Positions 7,697 through 16,105 of a stretch of 64,000 bases of DNA are shown here, piece after piece. Numbering within the stretch: the stretch's first letter is position 1; each line of letters opens with the position of its first letter. A program made the position numbers and the translations under genes. The notes beneath the pieces are model-generated. The model searched no databases. It was not told the DNA's origin and saw only the letters and a list, made by a program, of their open reading frames with translations. The stretch comes from Paenibacillus farraposensis (GTDB lineage Bacteria > Bacillota > Bacilli > Paenibacillales > Paenibacillaceae): assembly GCF_020736845.1 (NCBI RefSeq), contig NZ_JAFFQR010000084.1, positions 108,042 to 172,041 of the forward strand, read 5' to 3'.

Positions 7697-9172
7697 ATGA
7701 AAATGACAAATGAGCAAAAGTATCGACTGATTGAACAGGCAGAGCCCGGCGAGATCGCCAGCTTGCAGGAGAAGGTCAAGCAATGCCATTGGCGGCAGAC
7801 GTTTCATATTCAGCCATCGACAGGCTTGCTCAATGATCCCAATGGCTTTTCCTATTACCAGGGTGAATACCATTTATTCTATCAGTGGTTCCCTTTGGGA
7901 ACGGATCATGGAATGAAGTACTGGTATCACTTGAAGTCCAAAGATTTGGTGACATGGAACAATGCAGGCATTGGCATCGAACCGGGAGATTACTTTGATT
8001 CGCATGGGGCCTATTCGGGCAGCGCATTGGAGCATGAAGGCAAGCTGTATATGCTGTATACGGGAAATACACGGGATGAGCACTGGATCAGACATCCTTA
8101 TCAATGCATGGCTGTTATGGATGAGAGCGGTCTCATTACAAAATGGAAGCACCCTGTTATTTCCAATGTGCCGACAGGGTATACTGACCACTTCCGTGAT
8201 CCTAAGCTGTGGAAGGACGGCGATCGCTTTTACTGTGTGATTGGCGCCCAGAGAACGGATCAAACAGGCTGCGTCGTTCTTTATCGATCAACGGATCTCC
8301 ACACCTGGCAGTTCGAGGGAGAGCTGCGCACAGAACTGGGGTCGTTTGGCTACATGTGGGAGTGCCCGGATTATTTTGAACTGGACGGCTCGGGCGTATT
8401 GGTCTTTTCTCCTCAGGGCCTGGAGCCTGCAGGGGATGAAAACCACAATATTTATCAATCAGGGTACATCATCGGCAAGCCGCTGAATATCGGAACAAGG
8501 ACATTTGAGCATGGGGCGTTCCGTGAGCTGGACAGAGGCTTCGACTTCTATGCGCCGCAAACGATGGTTGATCCGCAGGGGCGGCGAATCATGGTCGCAT
8601 GGATGGGATTGCCGGATATCGACTACCCGACAGACCCGAACGGCTGGGCTCATTGTTTGACGCTACCGAGGGAACTTATCCTTCATGAAGGCAAACTTTT
8701 ACAGCGGCCGATCCCTGAACTAATTACGCTGCGCAGAGGCCATGAGGATCGGATAGCCGATACATTATCGTCAGAGCGAAAAACCTATGAAGGCTTCAAG
8801 GGTAGGGTCTATGAGCTGATTTGTGAGGTTGACCTTCTGAGCGCGAAGGCGTTCGGTATTGAATTTCGCGCGAGTGCAGCCGAGAGAACTGTGATCCAAT
8901 ATGATGCCGTCAAACGCAAGCTTATACTGGATCGTTCGCAATCGGGCGAGCCTGTGGCGGCTTCGTATGGTGAAGTGCGGCAGTGCGCATGGGACAAAGA
9001 TCATATCAAGCTTCATTTGTTTGTAGATACGTCTTCGGTTGAGATTTTCGTCAATGATGGGGAAGAAGTGTTCACCAGTCGTATTTTTCCGCACCCAGAG
9101 AGCGACGAAATACACTTTTTTGCCGACAAGGGAGAGGCGCTCTTCCAAGCGGTGAAATGGGATATTACATGA
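7697..9172 (+). CDS. scrB: Sucrose-6-phosphate hydrolase (GH32)
   Basis: A 491-residue GH32 enzyme that splits sucrose-6-phosphate into glucose-6-phosphate and fructose in the cytoplasm. The nucleophile is D47 in LLNDPNG, the transition-state stabiliser D168 in FRDPK, and the acid/base E222 in WECPDYF. A five-bladed propeller is followed by a beta-sandwich ending in SVEIFVNDGEEVFTSRIFP. There is no signal peptide, which favours the phosphohydrolase over a secreted levanase or invertase, as does the PTS gene that follows. GAGGT stands 7 bases before the ATG. It is regulated by the upstream operators. Confidence 0.93.
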   Translation: MKMTNEQKYRLIEQAEPGEIASLQEKVKQCHWRQTFHIQPSTGLLNDPNGFSYYQGEYHLFYQWFPLGTDHGMKYWYHLKSKDLVTWNNAGIGIEPGDYFDSHGAYSGSALEHEGKLYMLYTGNTRDEHWIRHPYQCMAVMDESGLITKWKHPVISNVPTGYTDHFRDPKLWKDGDRFYCVIGAQRTDQTGCVVLYRSTDLHTWQFEGELRTELGSFGYMWECPDYFELDGSGVLVFSPQGLEPAGDENHNIYQSGYIIGKPLNIGTRTFEHGAFRELDRGFDFYAPQTMVDPQGRRIMVAWMGLPDIDYPTDPNGWAHCLTLPRELILHEGKLLQRPIPELITLRRGHEDRIADTLSSERKTYEGFKGRVYELICEVDLLSAKAFGIEFRASAAERTVIQYDAVKRKLILDRSQSGEPVAASYGEVRQCAWDKDHIKLHLFVDTSSVEIFVNDGEEVFTSRIFPHPESDEIHFFADKGEALFQAVKWDIT

Positions 9173-9241
9173 ATAGGCTAAATCATCAAGTGGATCGTTA
9201 AACATCAATAATATAACGGAATGAACGAGAGGATGAACATC

Positions 9242-10660
9242 ATGGCGGAAAATCGGGAAATTGCCAAAGAAGTGATTGAAGCGATTGGTGGGAAGGAAAA
9301 CATCGCTTCCTTCGCCCACTGCGCTACACGTCTGCGGATTATGGTGCATGACAAGGAGAAGATTAATCAGAAAAAGGTTGAGGAAATCGATAAGGTAAAG
9401 GGCGCTTTCTTTAATTCAGGTCAATATCAGATTATTTTTGGTACAGGGACCGTAAATCGGATTTTTGATGAAGTTGAAAAGCTGGGGATCACCGGTTCTT
9501 CTAAAGAAGACGTGAAAAATGAGGCGAAAAAAGAAGGGAACGTATTCCAACGCTCGATACGCACCTTCGGTGACGTCTTTGTGCCGATCATTCCTGTGCT
9601 GGTTGCTACAGGGCTGTTCATGGGTCTGCGCGGCTTGCTCACACAGCCGCAAATCCTCGCTCTGCTTGGCATGACCGCAAAGGACATTTCACCTAATTTT
9701 CTATTGTTTACACAGGTGTTAACGGATACCGCTTTCGCTTTTCTGCCTGCGCTGGTCGCCTGGTCAGCCTTTAGAGTATTCGGAGGCAGCCCGGTATTGG
9801 GTATTGTGCTTGGCCTGATGCTGGTGAACCCGGCTCTGCCCAATGCTTATAGTGTGGCGGACGGCTCGGCCCATCCCTTGACGATGCTCGGATTCATTCC
9901 TGTGGTGGGCTATCAGGGCTCGGTATTGCCAGCCTTCTTCGTAGGTTTAATCGGAGCCAAGCTGGAGCGGGCGCTGCGCAAACGGGTGCCAGAAGCGCTG
10001 GATCTGATCCTTACGCCGTTTTTGACACTGTTAATTATGATTACACTCGGGCTGTTTGCCATCGGTCCGGTTTTCCATTCCTTCGAAGAATGGGTGCTGC
10101 ACGGAACGACATTTGTACTTGATCTGCCTTTTGGTATCGCAGGGATTGTCATCGGCTTTTTGCATCAAATTATCGTCGTTACGGGTGTGCATCATATATT
10201 TAATTTTCTGGAAATCCAGCTGCTTGAAAAGACTGGTGTGAACGCATTCAACGCGATCATTACCTGCGCCATGGCTGCTCAAGGCGCCGCTTGTCTGGCG
10301 GTTGGACTGAAAACGAAGAATGCCAAGCTGAAAGCGCTAGCACTTCCTTCCTCGCTGTCTGCTTTTCTCGGGATTACCGAGCCGGCTATTTTCGGTGTCA
10401 ACCTGAGATATATGAAGCCTTTTGTAATGGGCCTGATTGGTGGGGCGGTTGGCGGCTTTATCGCTTCGATCTTCCATCTGGCGGCTACAGGCATGGCCAT
10501 TACGGTCATTCCGGGCACGCTGCTTTACATGAACCATCAGCTGCCGCTTTACATTTTGGCCAATTTGGCTGCTATGGCTGTAGCGTTTGTTCTGACCTGG
10601 ATGTTCGGCTACAACGATAAAATGCTGGAGGAAGTCAAAACAGCGGGTTCTTCCAATTAA
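9242..10660 (+). CDS. scrA: PTS sucrose-type EIIBC permease
   Basis: A 472-residue membrane transporter that imports and phosphorylates sucrose. The EIIB domain (about residues 1-85) has the phospho-cysteine C27 in FAHCATRLRI. The EIIC domain (about 105-460) has about ten membrane segments and the GITEPAIFGVNLRY signature. No EIIA domain is attached, as is common for sucrose permeases, which borrow EIIA of the glucose system. The ATG at 9242 is chosen because GAGAGG lies about 9 bases upstream; an in-frame ATG at 9221 has no binding site. It follows the hydrolase by 70 bases and shares its promoter. Confidence 0.92.
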   Translation: MAENREIAKEVIEAIGGKENIASFAHCATRLRIMVHDKEKINQKKVEEIDKVKGAFFNSGQYQIIFGTGTVNRIFDEVEKLGITGSSKEDVKNEAKKEGNVFQRSIRTFGDVFVPIIPVLVATGLFMGLRGLLTQPQILALLGMTAKDISPNFLLFTQVLTDTAFAFLPALVAWSAFRVFGGSPVLGIVLGLMLVNPALPNAYSVADGSAHPLTMLGFIPVVGYQGSVLPAFFVGLIGAKLERALRKRVPEALDLILTPFLTLLIMITLGLFAIGPVFHSFEEWVLHGTTFVLDLPFGIAGIVIGFLHQIIVVTGVHHIFNFLEIQLLEKTGVNAFNAIITCAMAAQGAACLAVGLKTKNAKLKALALPSSLSAFLGITEPAIFGVNLRYMKPFVMGLIGGAVGGFIASIFHLAATGMAITVIPGTLLYMNHQLPLYILANLAAMAVAFVLTWMFGYNDKMLEEVKTAGSSN

Positions 10661-10714
10661 GAATTAACACCGGTCAGGTGGTTGGAGTAAGCACACGTAT
10701 ATAAATGAACTGTG

Positions 10715-10795
10715 ACGGCCGTTCTGTCTTGGAGTTCTCTCGTCCTTTTAAACAAGGGCTGGGAGAGAAGGTATCCAAGCGGGGCGGCCGTTTTT
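10715..10795 (+). terminator. Long composite hairpin and terminator after scrA
   Basis: Outer arms ACGGCC / GGCCGT are closed over inner pairs CTTGGA / TCCAAG and TTCTCTC / GAGAGAA, then TTTTT. It is unusually long for a simple terminator (about 80 bases). The rest of the interval up to 10915 shows no gene. Confidence 0.65.
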
Positions 10796-10915
10796 GTGAT
10801 AGATGCAGCTCCATTTCCGTATCCGTTGAACTAGTAACCTGTGATTGAACTTGGGTTCATATCACTGCTTATCTGATTGAGTTTTCATACCGGCTGTTAG
10901 CCACTTAGACATGCT

Positions 10916-11704
10916 CTAGACGATCGAAGAGCGTTCATCCAAAAATTCGGACGGGGAGCAGCCTGTCAAGCGTTTGAAAATGCGATGAAAATAGGAAACA
11001 TCACTATAACCGACATATTCTGAAATTTCACGAATGGTCAGCCGGGACTCGGTTAGCATGTAAATGGCCGTTTTAATGCGTTGCGTATGTACATGCTCGC
11101 TGATGGTTTGGCGTGTGACCTCGCGCAGCAGTGTGGCAGCATAGTTGGGTGTTTTGCGGATGGCGTCGCCAAGCTCCTCTTTCGTTACTTTTTCGCGATA
11201 ATGATTTTGGATATACTGCTTCATATGCTCCACAAGCCGTGCTTTATCGCTGGAAATGGCGCCTTTGTCCCATTCCTGATTGGTATAAATCATCGCCTCG
11301 GTCAACAGGCTATCAGCCATCAGCATATAGTAGCTCGGGCGCTCCATCCATTGGTAATACGCCGACTTGATCCGTTCATGCAGCATGTCGTAGCATCCAA
11401 GCTTGATCGAAACCGGCTTGTTCTTGTTCAGTATGGGAAGTACGTTACCCGTACATGTTTTACGGCAATGTATCACATACTTGGTATGGAAAAGCGTAGG
11501 GATGCTCTTGCCATAGTAAGGCAGATGCCCGGGCAGAATCAGAGCCTCTCCCTTGCCGAGAATAATTTTGCGATCGTTCACCCAATATACACATCTTCCA
11601 AAGGTGACTAAAATGAATTGGAAGTCCGCGTTGCTGCTATCTGGATCAGCCTTTTCGTACCAGTCTACGCCATGGTCCTGTCGCATATCTGTAATTGTAA
11701 TCAT
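10916..11704 (-). CDS. AraC-family transcriptional regulator
   Basis: A 262-residue regulator. The N-terminal half is a cupin-like sensor (YWVNDRKIILGKGEALILPG); the C-terminal half has two helix-turn-helix motifs (VTKEELGDAIRKTPNYAATLL and IREISEYVGYSDVSYFHRIF) and the typical GCSPSEFLDE end. The ATG at 11704 has GGAGAG 7 bases upstream; the longer frame from 11734 has none. It is divergent from the pyruvate kinase gene with a palindrome between them, so it may control itself and that gene. The ligand is unknown. It is intact, in contrast to the AraC remnant at 3.1-3.8 kb. Confidence 0.85.
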   Translation of the reverse strand: MITITDMRQDHGVDWYEKADPDSSNADFQFILVTFGRCVYWVNDRKIILGKGEALILPGHLPYYGKSIPTLFHTKYVIHCRKTCTGNVLPILNKNKPVSIKLGCYDMLHERIKSAYYQWMERPSYYMLMADSLLTEAMIYTNQEWDKGAISSDKARLVEHMKQYIQNHYREKVTKEELGDAIRKTPNYAATLLREVTRQTISEHVHTQRIKTAIYMLTESRLTIREISEYVGYSDVSYFHRIFKRLTGCSPSEFLDERSSIV

Positions 11705-11737
11705 GAAGTCACTCTCCATGTCTTCAAAATTCATTGT

Positions 11738-11755
11738 ACTGTACTATAATACAGT
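11738..11755. promoter_or_regulatory. Palindrome in the araC-pyk divergent region
   Basis: ACTGTA-CTATAA-TACAGT has perfect six-base arms around a six-base centre. It contains a plus-strand TATAAT (11745-11750) with TTCAAA 16 bases upstream, and lies about 34 bases before the AraC start. It is a candidate operator for either divergent gene. Confidence 0.45.
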
Positions 11756-11901
11756 CATCATACTATAGTTCATGGTCCTGTCGCACGGATATCGGTAAAA
11801 TAAAGTCATACAAGCTGTAAATAGTTAAAGAAGCAATGCGGTATAGAAACCATACTGGAAACTGGCCAAACCGTAAAGACATTCAGGAGGATGACAATTC
11901 T

Positions 11902-13317
11902 ATGCTTAAAACAAAAATTATTTGTACGCTGGGACCTGCCTGCGACTCCATTCCTTTGTTAAAAGAAATGATTCAAGCCGGTATGACAGTAGCCCGCTTG
12001 AACATGGCTCACGGGGAACTGGAGGATCACGTTAAACGTATTGAAAATGTACGACAGGCTGCGAAGGAACTGGGTACCTTTGTTCCTGTCATGATGGATA
12101 TTAAAGGGCCTGAAATACGGATCGGCAAACTGAGAGAAGCATCCTGTCTGCTCAAACCAGGCAACCAGCTCATTCTGACCACAGAAGAAATTTTGGGGGA
12201 TGAGCATCGTATTTCGGTGAATTACCCGGATATGCCCGAGGATGTCAATCCAGGCGACCGTATTTTGATTGACGATGGCTTGGTGGATCTGACTGTAACC
12301 TCCATTGAGGGTTCGGAAATGAAATGTAACATTGTAAGCGGCGGTGTATTGAAGCCGAGAAAAGGTGTGAATCTGCCAGGGGTTCATACGACTCTTCCAG
12401 GAGTAACGGAGCGCGATGTGAAGCACATCCAATTCGGGGTGGAGCAGCGTATCGAGCTGATTGCGGCTTCTTTTGTGCGTAAAGGCGACGATATTCGTGA
12501 AATCCGTGAGATTTTGAAAAGCCAACATGCCGAGCATGTACAAATTTATTCCAAGATTGAAAATGCCGAAGGCATGGAAAATCTGGATGACATTATCGAG
12601 GCTTCGGATGGCATCATGGTAGCCCGGGGTGATCTGGGTGTCGAAGTCCCGATTCAGGACGTGCCTGTGATGCAAAAGGAAATGATCGACAAGTGTAATC
12701 TGGTCGGCAAACCGGTTATCGTAGCTACGCATATGCTGGAATCCATGCAGGTTAACCCGCGTCCGACGAGAGCTGAGGTTAGTGACGTATTTAATGCGGT
12801 TATGCAAGGAGCCGATGTAGTCATGCTGTCTGGCGAATCTGCTGCAGGCAAATACCCTGTCGAGTCCGTTCGGACGATGGCAGCGGTAGCCGCCAGAGCA
12901 GAATCACAATTTGATTACCAGGAGCAGTTCGACAAGCGCAGAGCCCGCCAAACCACGAACATCACCGAGGTCATCAGTCAGAGTGCGGTTAGCTCGTCTC
13001 TTGAACTGGATGCCAAAGCGATTATTACCTCGACTGCCAGCGGATTCACAGCACGGATGGTATCCAAATATCGTCCAAAGGCACCGATTATTGCGGTTAC
13101 CCCGAACAATACGGTGTTCGCTAAAATTTGTCTGTTGTCCGGGGTATTCCCGGTCAAAGGGGATAAAGTGGCAACTACGGATGAAATGTTCGAATCCTCG
13201 ATCCGCAACGCCCTGAATGCAGGGTATATCCAAAAAGGGGATACCATCGTATTGTCGGCGGGCGTCCCTGTTGCACAGGCCGGTGCGACAAATCTGATCA
13301 GAGTGCATCAGGTGTAA
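11902..13317 (+). CDS. pyk: Pyruvate kinase, short divergent paralogue
   Basis: A 471-residue pyruvate kinase that would convert PEP and ADP to pyruvate and ATP. The catalytic core is present: R32 and N34, KGPEIR at 68-73, SKIENAEG and MVARGDLGVE. It lacks the C-terminal PEP-utiliser-like extension found in Bacillus enzymes of about 585 residues. The normally invariant RLNFSHG is RLNMAHG (A36 in place of the K+-liganding serine), LDTKGPE is MDIKGPE, and ATQMLESM is ATHMLESM. The gene is not next to pfkA. AGGAGG precedes the ATG at 11902. This looks like a second, specialised enzyme rather than the housekeeping copy. Confidence 0.88.
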   Translation: MLKTKIICTLGPACDSIPLLKEMIQAGMTVARLNMAHGELEDHVKRIENVRQAAKELGTFVPVMMDIKGPEIRIGKLREASCLLKPGNQLILTTEEILGDEHRISVNYPDMPEDVNPGDRILIDDGLVDLTVTSIEGSEMKCNIVSGGVLKPRKGVNLPGVHTTLPGVTERDVKHIQFGVEQRIELIAASFVRKGDDIREIREILKSQHAEHVQIYSKIENAEGMENLDDIIEASDGIMVARGDLGVEVPIQDVPVMQKEMIDKCNLVGKPVIVATHMLESMQVNPRPTRAEVSDVFNAVMQGADVVMLSGESAAGKYPVESVRTMAAVAARAESQFDYQEQFDKRRARQTTNITEVISQSAVSSSLELDAKAIITSTASGFTARMVSKYRPKAPIIAVTPNNTVFAKICLLSGVFPVKGDKVATTDEMFESSIRNALNAGYIQKGDTIVLSAGVPVAQAGATNLIRVHQV

Positions 13318-13331
13318 AAATAAGAGGTAGC

Positions 13332-13370
13332 AAAAAAGGCGCTGATCCTTGTAGGTTCAGCGCCTTTTTA
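13332..13370. terminator. Bidirectional intrinsic terminator
   Basis: AAAAAGGCGCTGA and TCAGCGCCTTTTT flank a short ATCCTTGTAGGT centre. It serves pyk on the plus strand and the convergent secreted-protein gene on the minus strand. Confidence 0.88.
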
Positions 13371-13383
13371 ACGTGTACCTGTC

Positions 13384-13779
13384 TTACTGGCCAAACACAC
13401 TTTTGGCAACAACCTGTGTCAATTCTGCCTTATGAGCCTGGTATTGCTCAAGCGTAATGCTCTTATTAGCCAGTCGTTGATCCAACTGCTTCGTCAGTTG
13501 GGCGACCTGCAGGTCAACGACAGCTTGCGCATCCCGTTTATTGGTTAAGGCGATATCCGCCAAAGTTTGACCGTTATATAGGGCATCATACAATTGCTCT
13601 TCCGAGGATACACCCAGTGTCTCTAACAGCTCATCATCCTTGGATGCGTCATCATCCTGTACCTGCGAAGCCCTCGCTGAAGCGAAAGCAGCATTAGCCC
13701 GGCTTCCCCATGTAGAGGACTGACCAATCGACAACGCCATCAACAGTGTGCAGATGATTATAATTCGTTTTCGATTCAT
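13384..13779 (-). CDS. Small secreted protein of unknown function
   Basis: 131 residues with a signal peptide (basic MNRKR, hydrophobic IIIICTLLMALSIG, cleavage after SRANA). The mature part is acidic and helical: a DDDASKDDELL segment, then a domain LLETLGVSSEEQLYDALYNG followed by GQTLADIA and two amphipathic helices. The same domain is recognisable in the secreted protein at 23.6-24.2 kb (LLEVLKLSSSELKAQLKSGK, KTLAAIAEAQGV), so both belong to one family. I do not know the function; an extracellular or spore-associated role is a guess. Confidence 0.75.
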   Translation of the reverse strand: MNRKRIIIICTLLMALSIGQSSTWGSRANAAFASARASQVQDDDASKDDELLETLGVSSEEQLYDALYNGQTLADIALTNKRDAQAVVDLQVAQLTKQLDQRLANKSITLEQYQAHKAELTQVVAKSVFGQ

Positions 13780-14020
13780 AAGTGTAAAATCTCCTTTGTT
13801 TCATTAAATTCTGGCAGAGTGGAACGGTATATGGATATCCAAGCGGGATTCAAATTTATGCCTTTAGCCGATCTGGCTTATGTAGTTACCAGATTCTTAA
13901 ATACATCATACATCCCCAATCTTAGTGCTAGCTTAATTCTTGTTTAAAATAAACTAAAAGAGCACATTGTAAACGGGCAGCGGCAAGAAATGTTCACCCG
14001 ATGCCGTATGAGGGATGTGT

Positions 14021-15139
14021 CTATCCATTGTCTCCTTTTTTTTTCTTTGACCAAAGTTTTCGTATCCCATGCAGACAAAGGAGCAGCAAGGGTAAAATAA
14101 GGCCTATAGATAACGTATAAGATACCCATGCTGTTCCATCCCAGGTTATTTGGTAAGGAACATTGGGGTATATGATGACCGACATCATGACCATGATCAT
14201 CCCGAGAGGCAGAATTAGAGTCCGATAATCTTTCAAATTGAAGATTTGAGCTATGCCCACTACAATTGCATATAAATATATAGTGATCCTAAAAAAGAGT
14301 GAAATAAACCACATAACGGCTACAAAGGCTTCGATGCGCTGCAGAAAATTGCCGATGCTGATTTTTCGTGCTAATACATAGGTTGGAAAGAGACTTCTTG
14401 CTGTTAACTCTGGCCCTAAAGCCAAAATTGAATATACAACGATCACAGATATTATGAGCCCGCCAAACATGCTTCCGTAAAAAAAAGCCTTACGAGCCTT
14501 ATCCGTACGATTAACAGTTGGCAAAATCATTAACAAAATGATTTGGGGTAGAAACAAAACACTAATAAAGGACAATGCAGCAGGCCAGATCGGCCCTATG
14601 CCCGCCTCAAACACGGGCTGGACATTTTCTATTTTGAACTTAGGTGCAATTAAAATACACGCAAGAGTAAAAAAGAAGATAAATAAGGGGAACAATAGTT
14701 CAGCAGAACGGGCCAATGTTTCAATTCCAAGACGCACCCCCATGACTACAATGAACACAAAAAGAAAATTCAGCGATTGAACCGGCGTTTCCGGCATAAT
14801 TTGAGTACTCAGAAAATTCCCTACGTCATACAACACTGAGGATGGCCCGCTCAAGAAAAGAGTCACGATTAACAGCAGAGAAACGGTTTTGCCCAGCCAT
14901 TTGCCGAGCAGGGTTTCAATGATTTCAACCAATGTCCTCTGTGGATAAAGGGTCGCCATCGTGTTATAAATCCATACGAGGAAAAAACCGGCTCCCACCC
15001 CAACGAGCGCGCCGATCCACGCATCCTGTTTGGCTATGAAGGCCATGCCCGAGGGGATTACCAGGATTCCGCTGCCGATTGTAAATAAAGTCGTTAAGAG
15101 CATAAATTGACGTCCAGAGATTTTGCCTTGATTTGACAC
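14021..15139 (-). CDS. gerB: Spore germinant receptor B subunit (GerAB family permease)
   Basis: About 372 residues with ten predicted membrane segments, related to amino acid/polyamine transporters. It carries the family landmarks SGRQFMLLTTLFTIGSGI at the N terminus, IPSGMAFIAKQDAW, and FLPQIILLMILPTVN. In germinant receptors the B subunit is thought to bind the germinant in the inner membrane of the dormant spore. The GTG at 15139 has AGGAG 8 bases upstream; ATG 15145 and GTG 15160 are also in frame. It is the last gene of a minus-strand cluster A, C, small membrane protein, broken B, intact B. Confidence 0.85.
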   Translation of the reverse strand: MSNQGKISGRQFMLLTTLFTIGSGILVIPSGMAFIAKQDAWIGALVGVGAGFFLVWIYNTMATLYPQRTLVEIIETLLGKWLGKTVSLLLIVTLFLSGPSSVLYDVGNFLSTQIMPETPVQSLNFLFVFIVVMGVRLGIETLARSAELLFPLFIFFFTLACILIAPKFKIENVQPVFEAGIGPIWPAALSFISVLFLPQIILLMILPTVNRTDKARKAFFYGSMFGGLIISVIVVYSILALGPELTARSLFPTYVLARKISIGNFLQRIEAFVAVMWFISLFFRITIYLYAIVVGIAQIFNLKDYRTLILPLGMIMVMMSVIIYPNVPYQITWDGTAWVSYTLSIGLILPLLLLCLHGIRKLWSKKKKGDNG

Positions 15140-15221
15140 CCTCATCACTCCTGATTTCACTTATTGTCCTGACACCGGTTTGGAAGTTATCGTCTTCCCT
15201 TGGTTGCACAGCATTATCCCT

Positions 15222-15773
15222 CTAATCTTTATTAGCGTCATTCTTCTTTGTCCACAACCTTTTTAGAACATGTATACCTAGCAGCAGTAAGGGGAAAAGG
15301 AACCCGATGGATAGTGAACGGGCTTGATCGGAGCGATTTACAGCAGCCGGGAAAATCATCAGCAAAATGATATGAGGCAGATACAAAAAGAAGGTTTACC
15401 GCTAGAATCGGTGTTTCCGGTATCATTTGGGTGGTCATAAAATTTCCCGAATGAAATAATACCGTAACCGGCGCATTGATAAAAATTGTTGTAAAAAACA
15501 GAAGGCCAACGGCTTTGCCTGACCATTTGCCAAGCAGGGACTCCATGATTTCATCAGGGTCATCTGTGGGTACAGGGACGTAATTTTGATATATAGATAC
15601 AAAATGAGGGGCCCACCCCCGACTCCTGCGAGCGCGGCAAGCCACGCATCCTGCTTGGCTACAAATGCCATCCCGGAGGGGATGATAAGGATTGCGCTTC
15701 CGACCGTATATAAAGTCGTTAAGATCATAAGTTGACGTGCTGAGATTTTACTCTGCCCGGACACCACTTTCAC
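15222..15773 (-). pseudogene. Second GerAB-family gene, degenerate
   Basis: The N-terminal 60 codons are clean and closely match the intact neighbour (SKISARQLMILTTLYTVGSA, IPSGMAFVAKQDAW). A frameshift follows near 15550. The +1-related frame continues through SLLGKWSGKAVGLLFF and MTTQMIPETPILAVNLLF. It then jumps to a segment corresponding to the LPHIILLMIFPAAVNRSDQAR region and again to the extreme C terminus (SIGFLFPLLLLGIHVLKRLW), ending at a TAG at 15222. So there is at least one frameshift and two internal deletions. It is a dead paralogue in tandem with the intact gene. Confidence 0.85.
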
Positions 15774-15779
15774 CTCGTT

Positions 15780-16031
15780 TTATTTTATTAAACCGATGTG
15801 GATCAGGAAATCGCTAAAGGGTTTGTACACGACCGCGATCCAATCCAGAGGCGTAGGAATAGTCCAGGCTAATGCCTTGGCGCTACTGATTCCGACTCCA
15901 AGAAGGAGAAGGATAGAAAACAACCAAAGCTCTTTTTTCAGTCCCTTCTTCCACATATAGGGGACCTCGAATATGCTAATTGCAGCAGCGACCAGCAGTA
16001 TTCCGATTATACTCACCACATGGGGCAGCAT
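15780..16031 (-). CDS. Small two-helix membrane protein of the germinant-receptor operon (D-subunit-like)
   Basis: 83 residues with two membrane segments (VVSIIGILLVAAAISIFEV and LWLFSILLLLGVGISSA) and a short PFSDFLIHIGLIK tail. Small two-helix D subunits encoded in ger operons modulate germination in Bacillus. Size, topology and position between the C and B genes fit that group, but I see no diagnostic motif. AAGGTG stands before the ATG. It is preceded by gerC and followed almost directly by the broken B gene. Confidence 0.65.
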   Translation of the reverse strand: MLPHVVSIIGILLVAAAISIFEVPYMWKKGLKKELWLFSILLLLGVGISSAKALAWTIPTPLDWIAVVYKPFSDFLIHIGLIK

Positions 16032-16105
16032 CTTTCAGCACCTTCTTTTCCATGGGAATGGTCGATACAGGGGACAGGCCCCAAACTGGAGCCCGGTGTG
16101 CAAGC

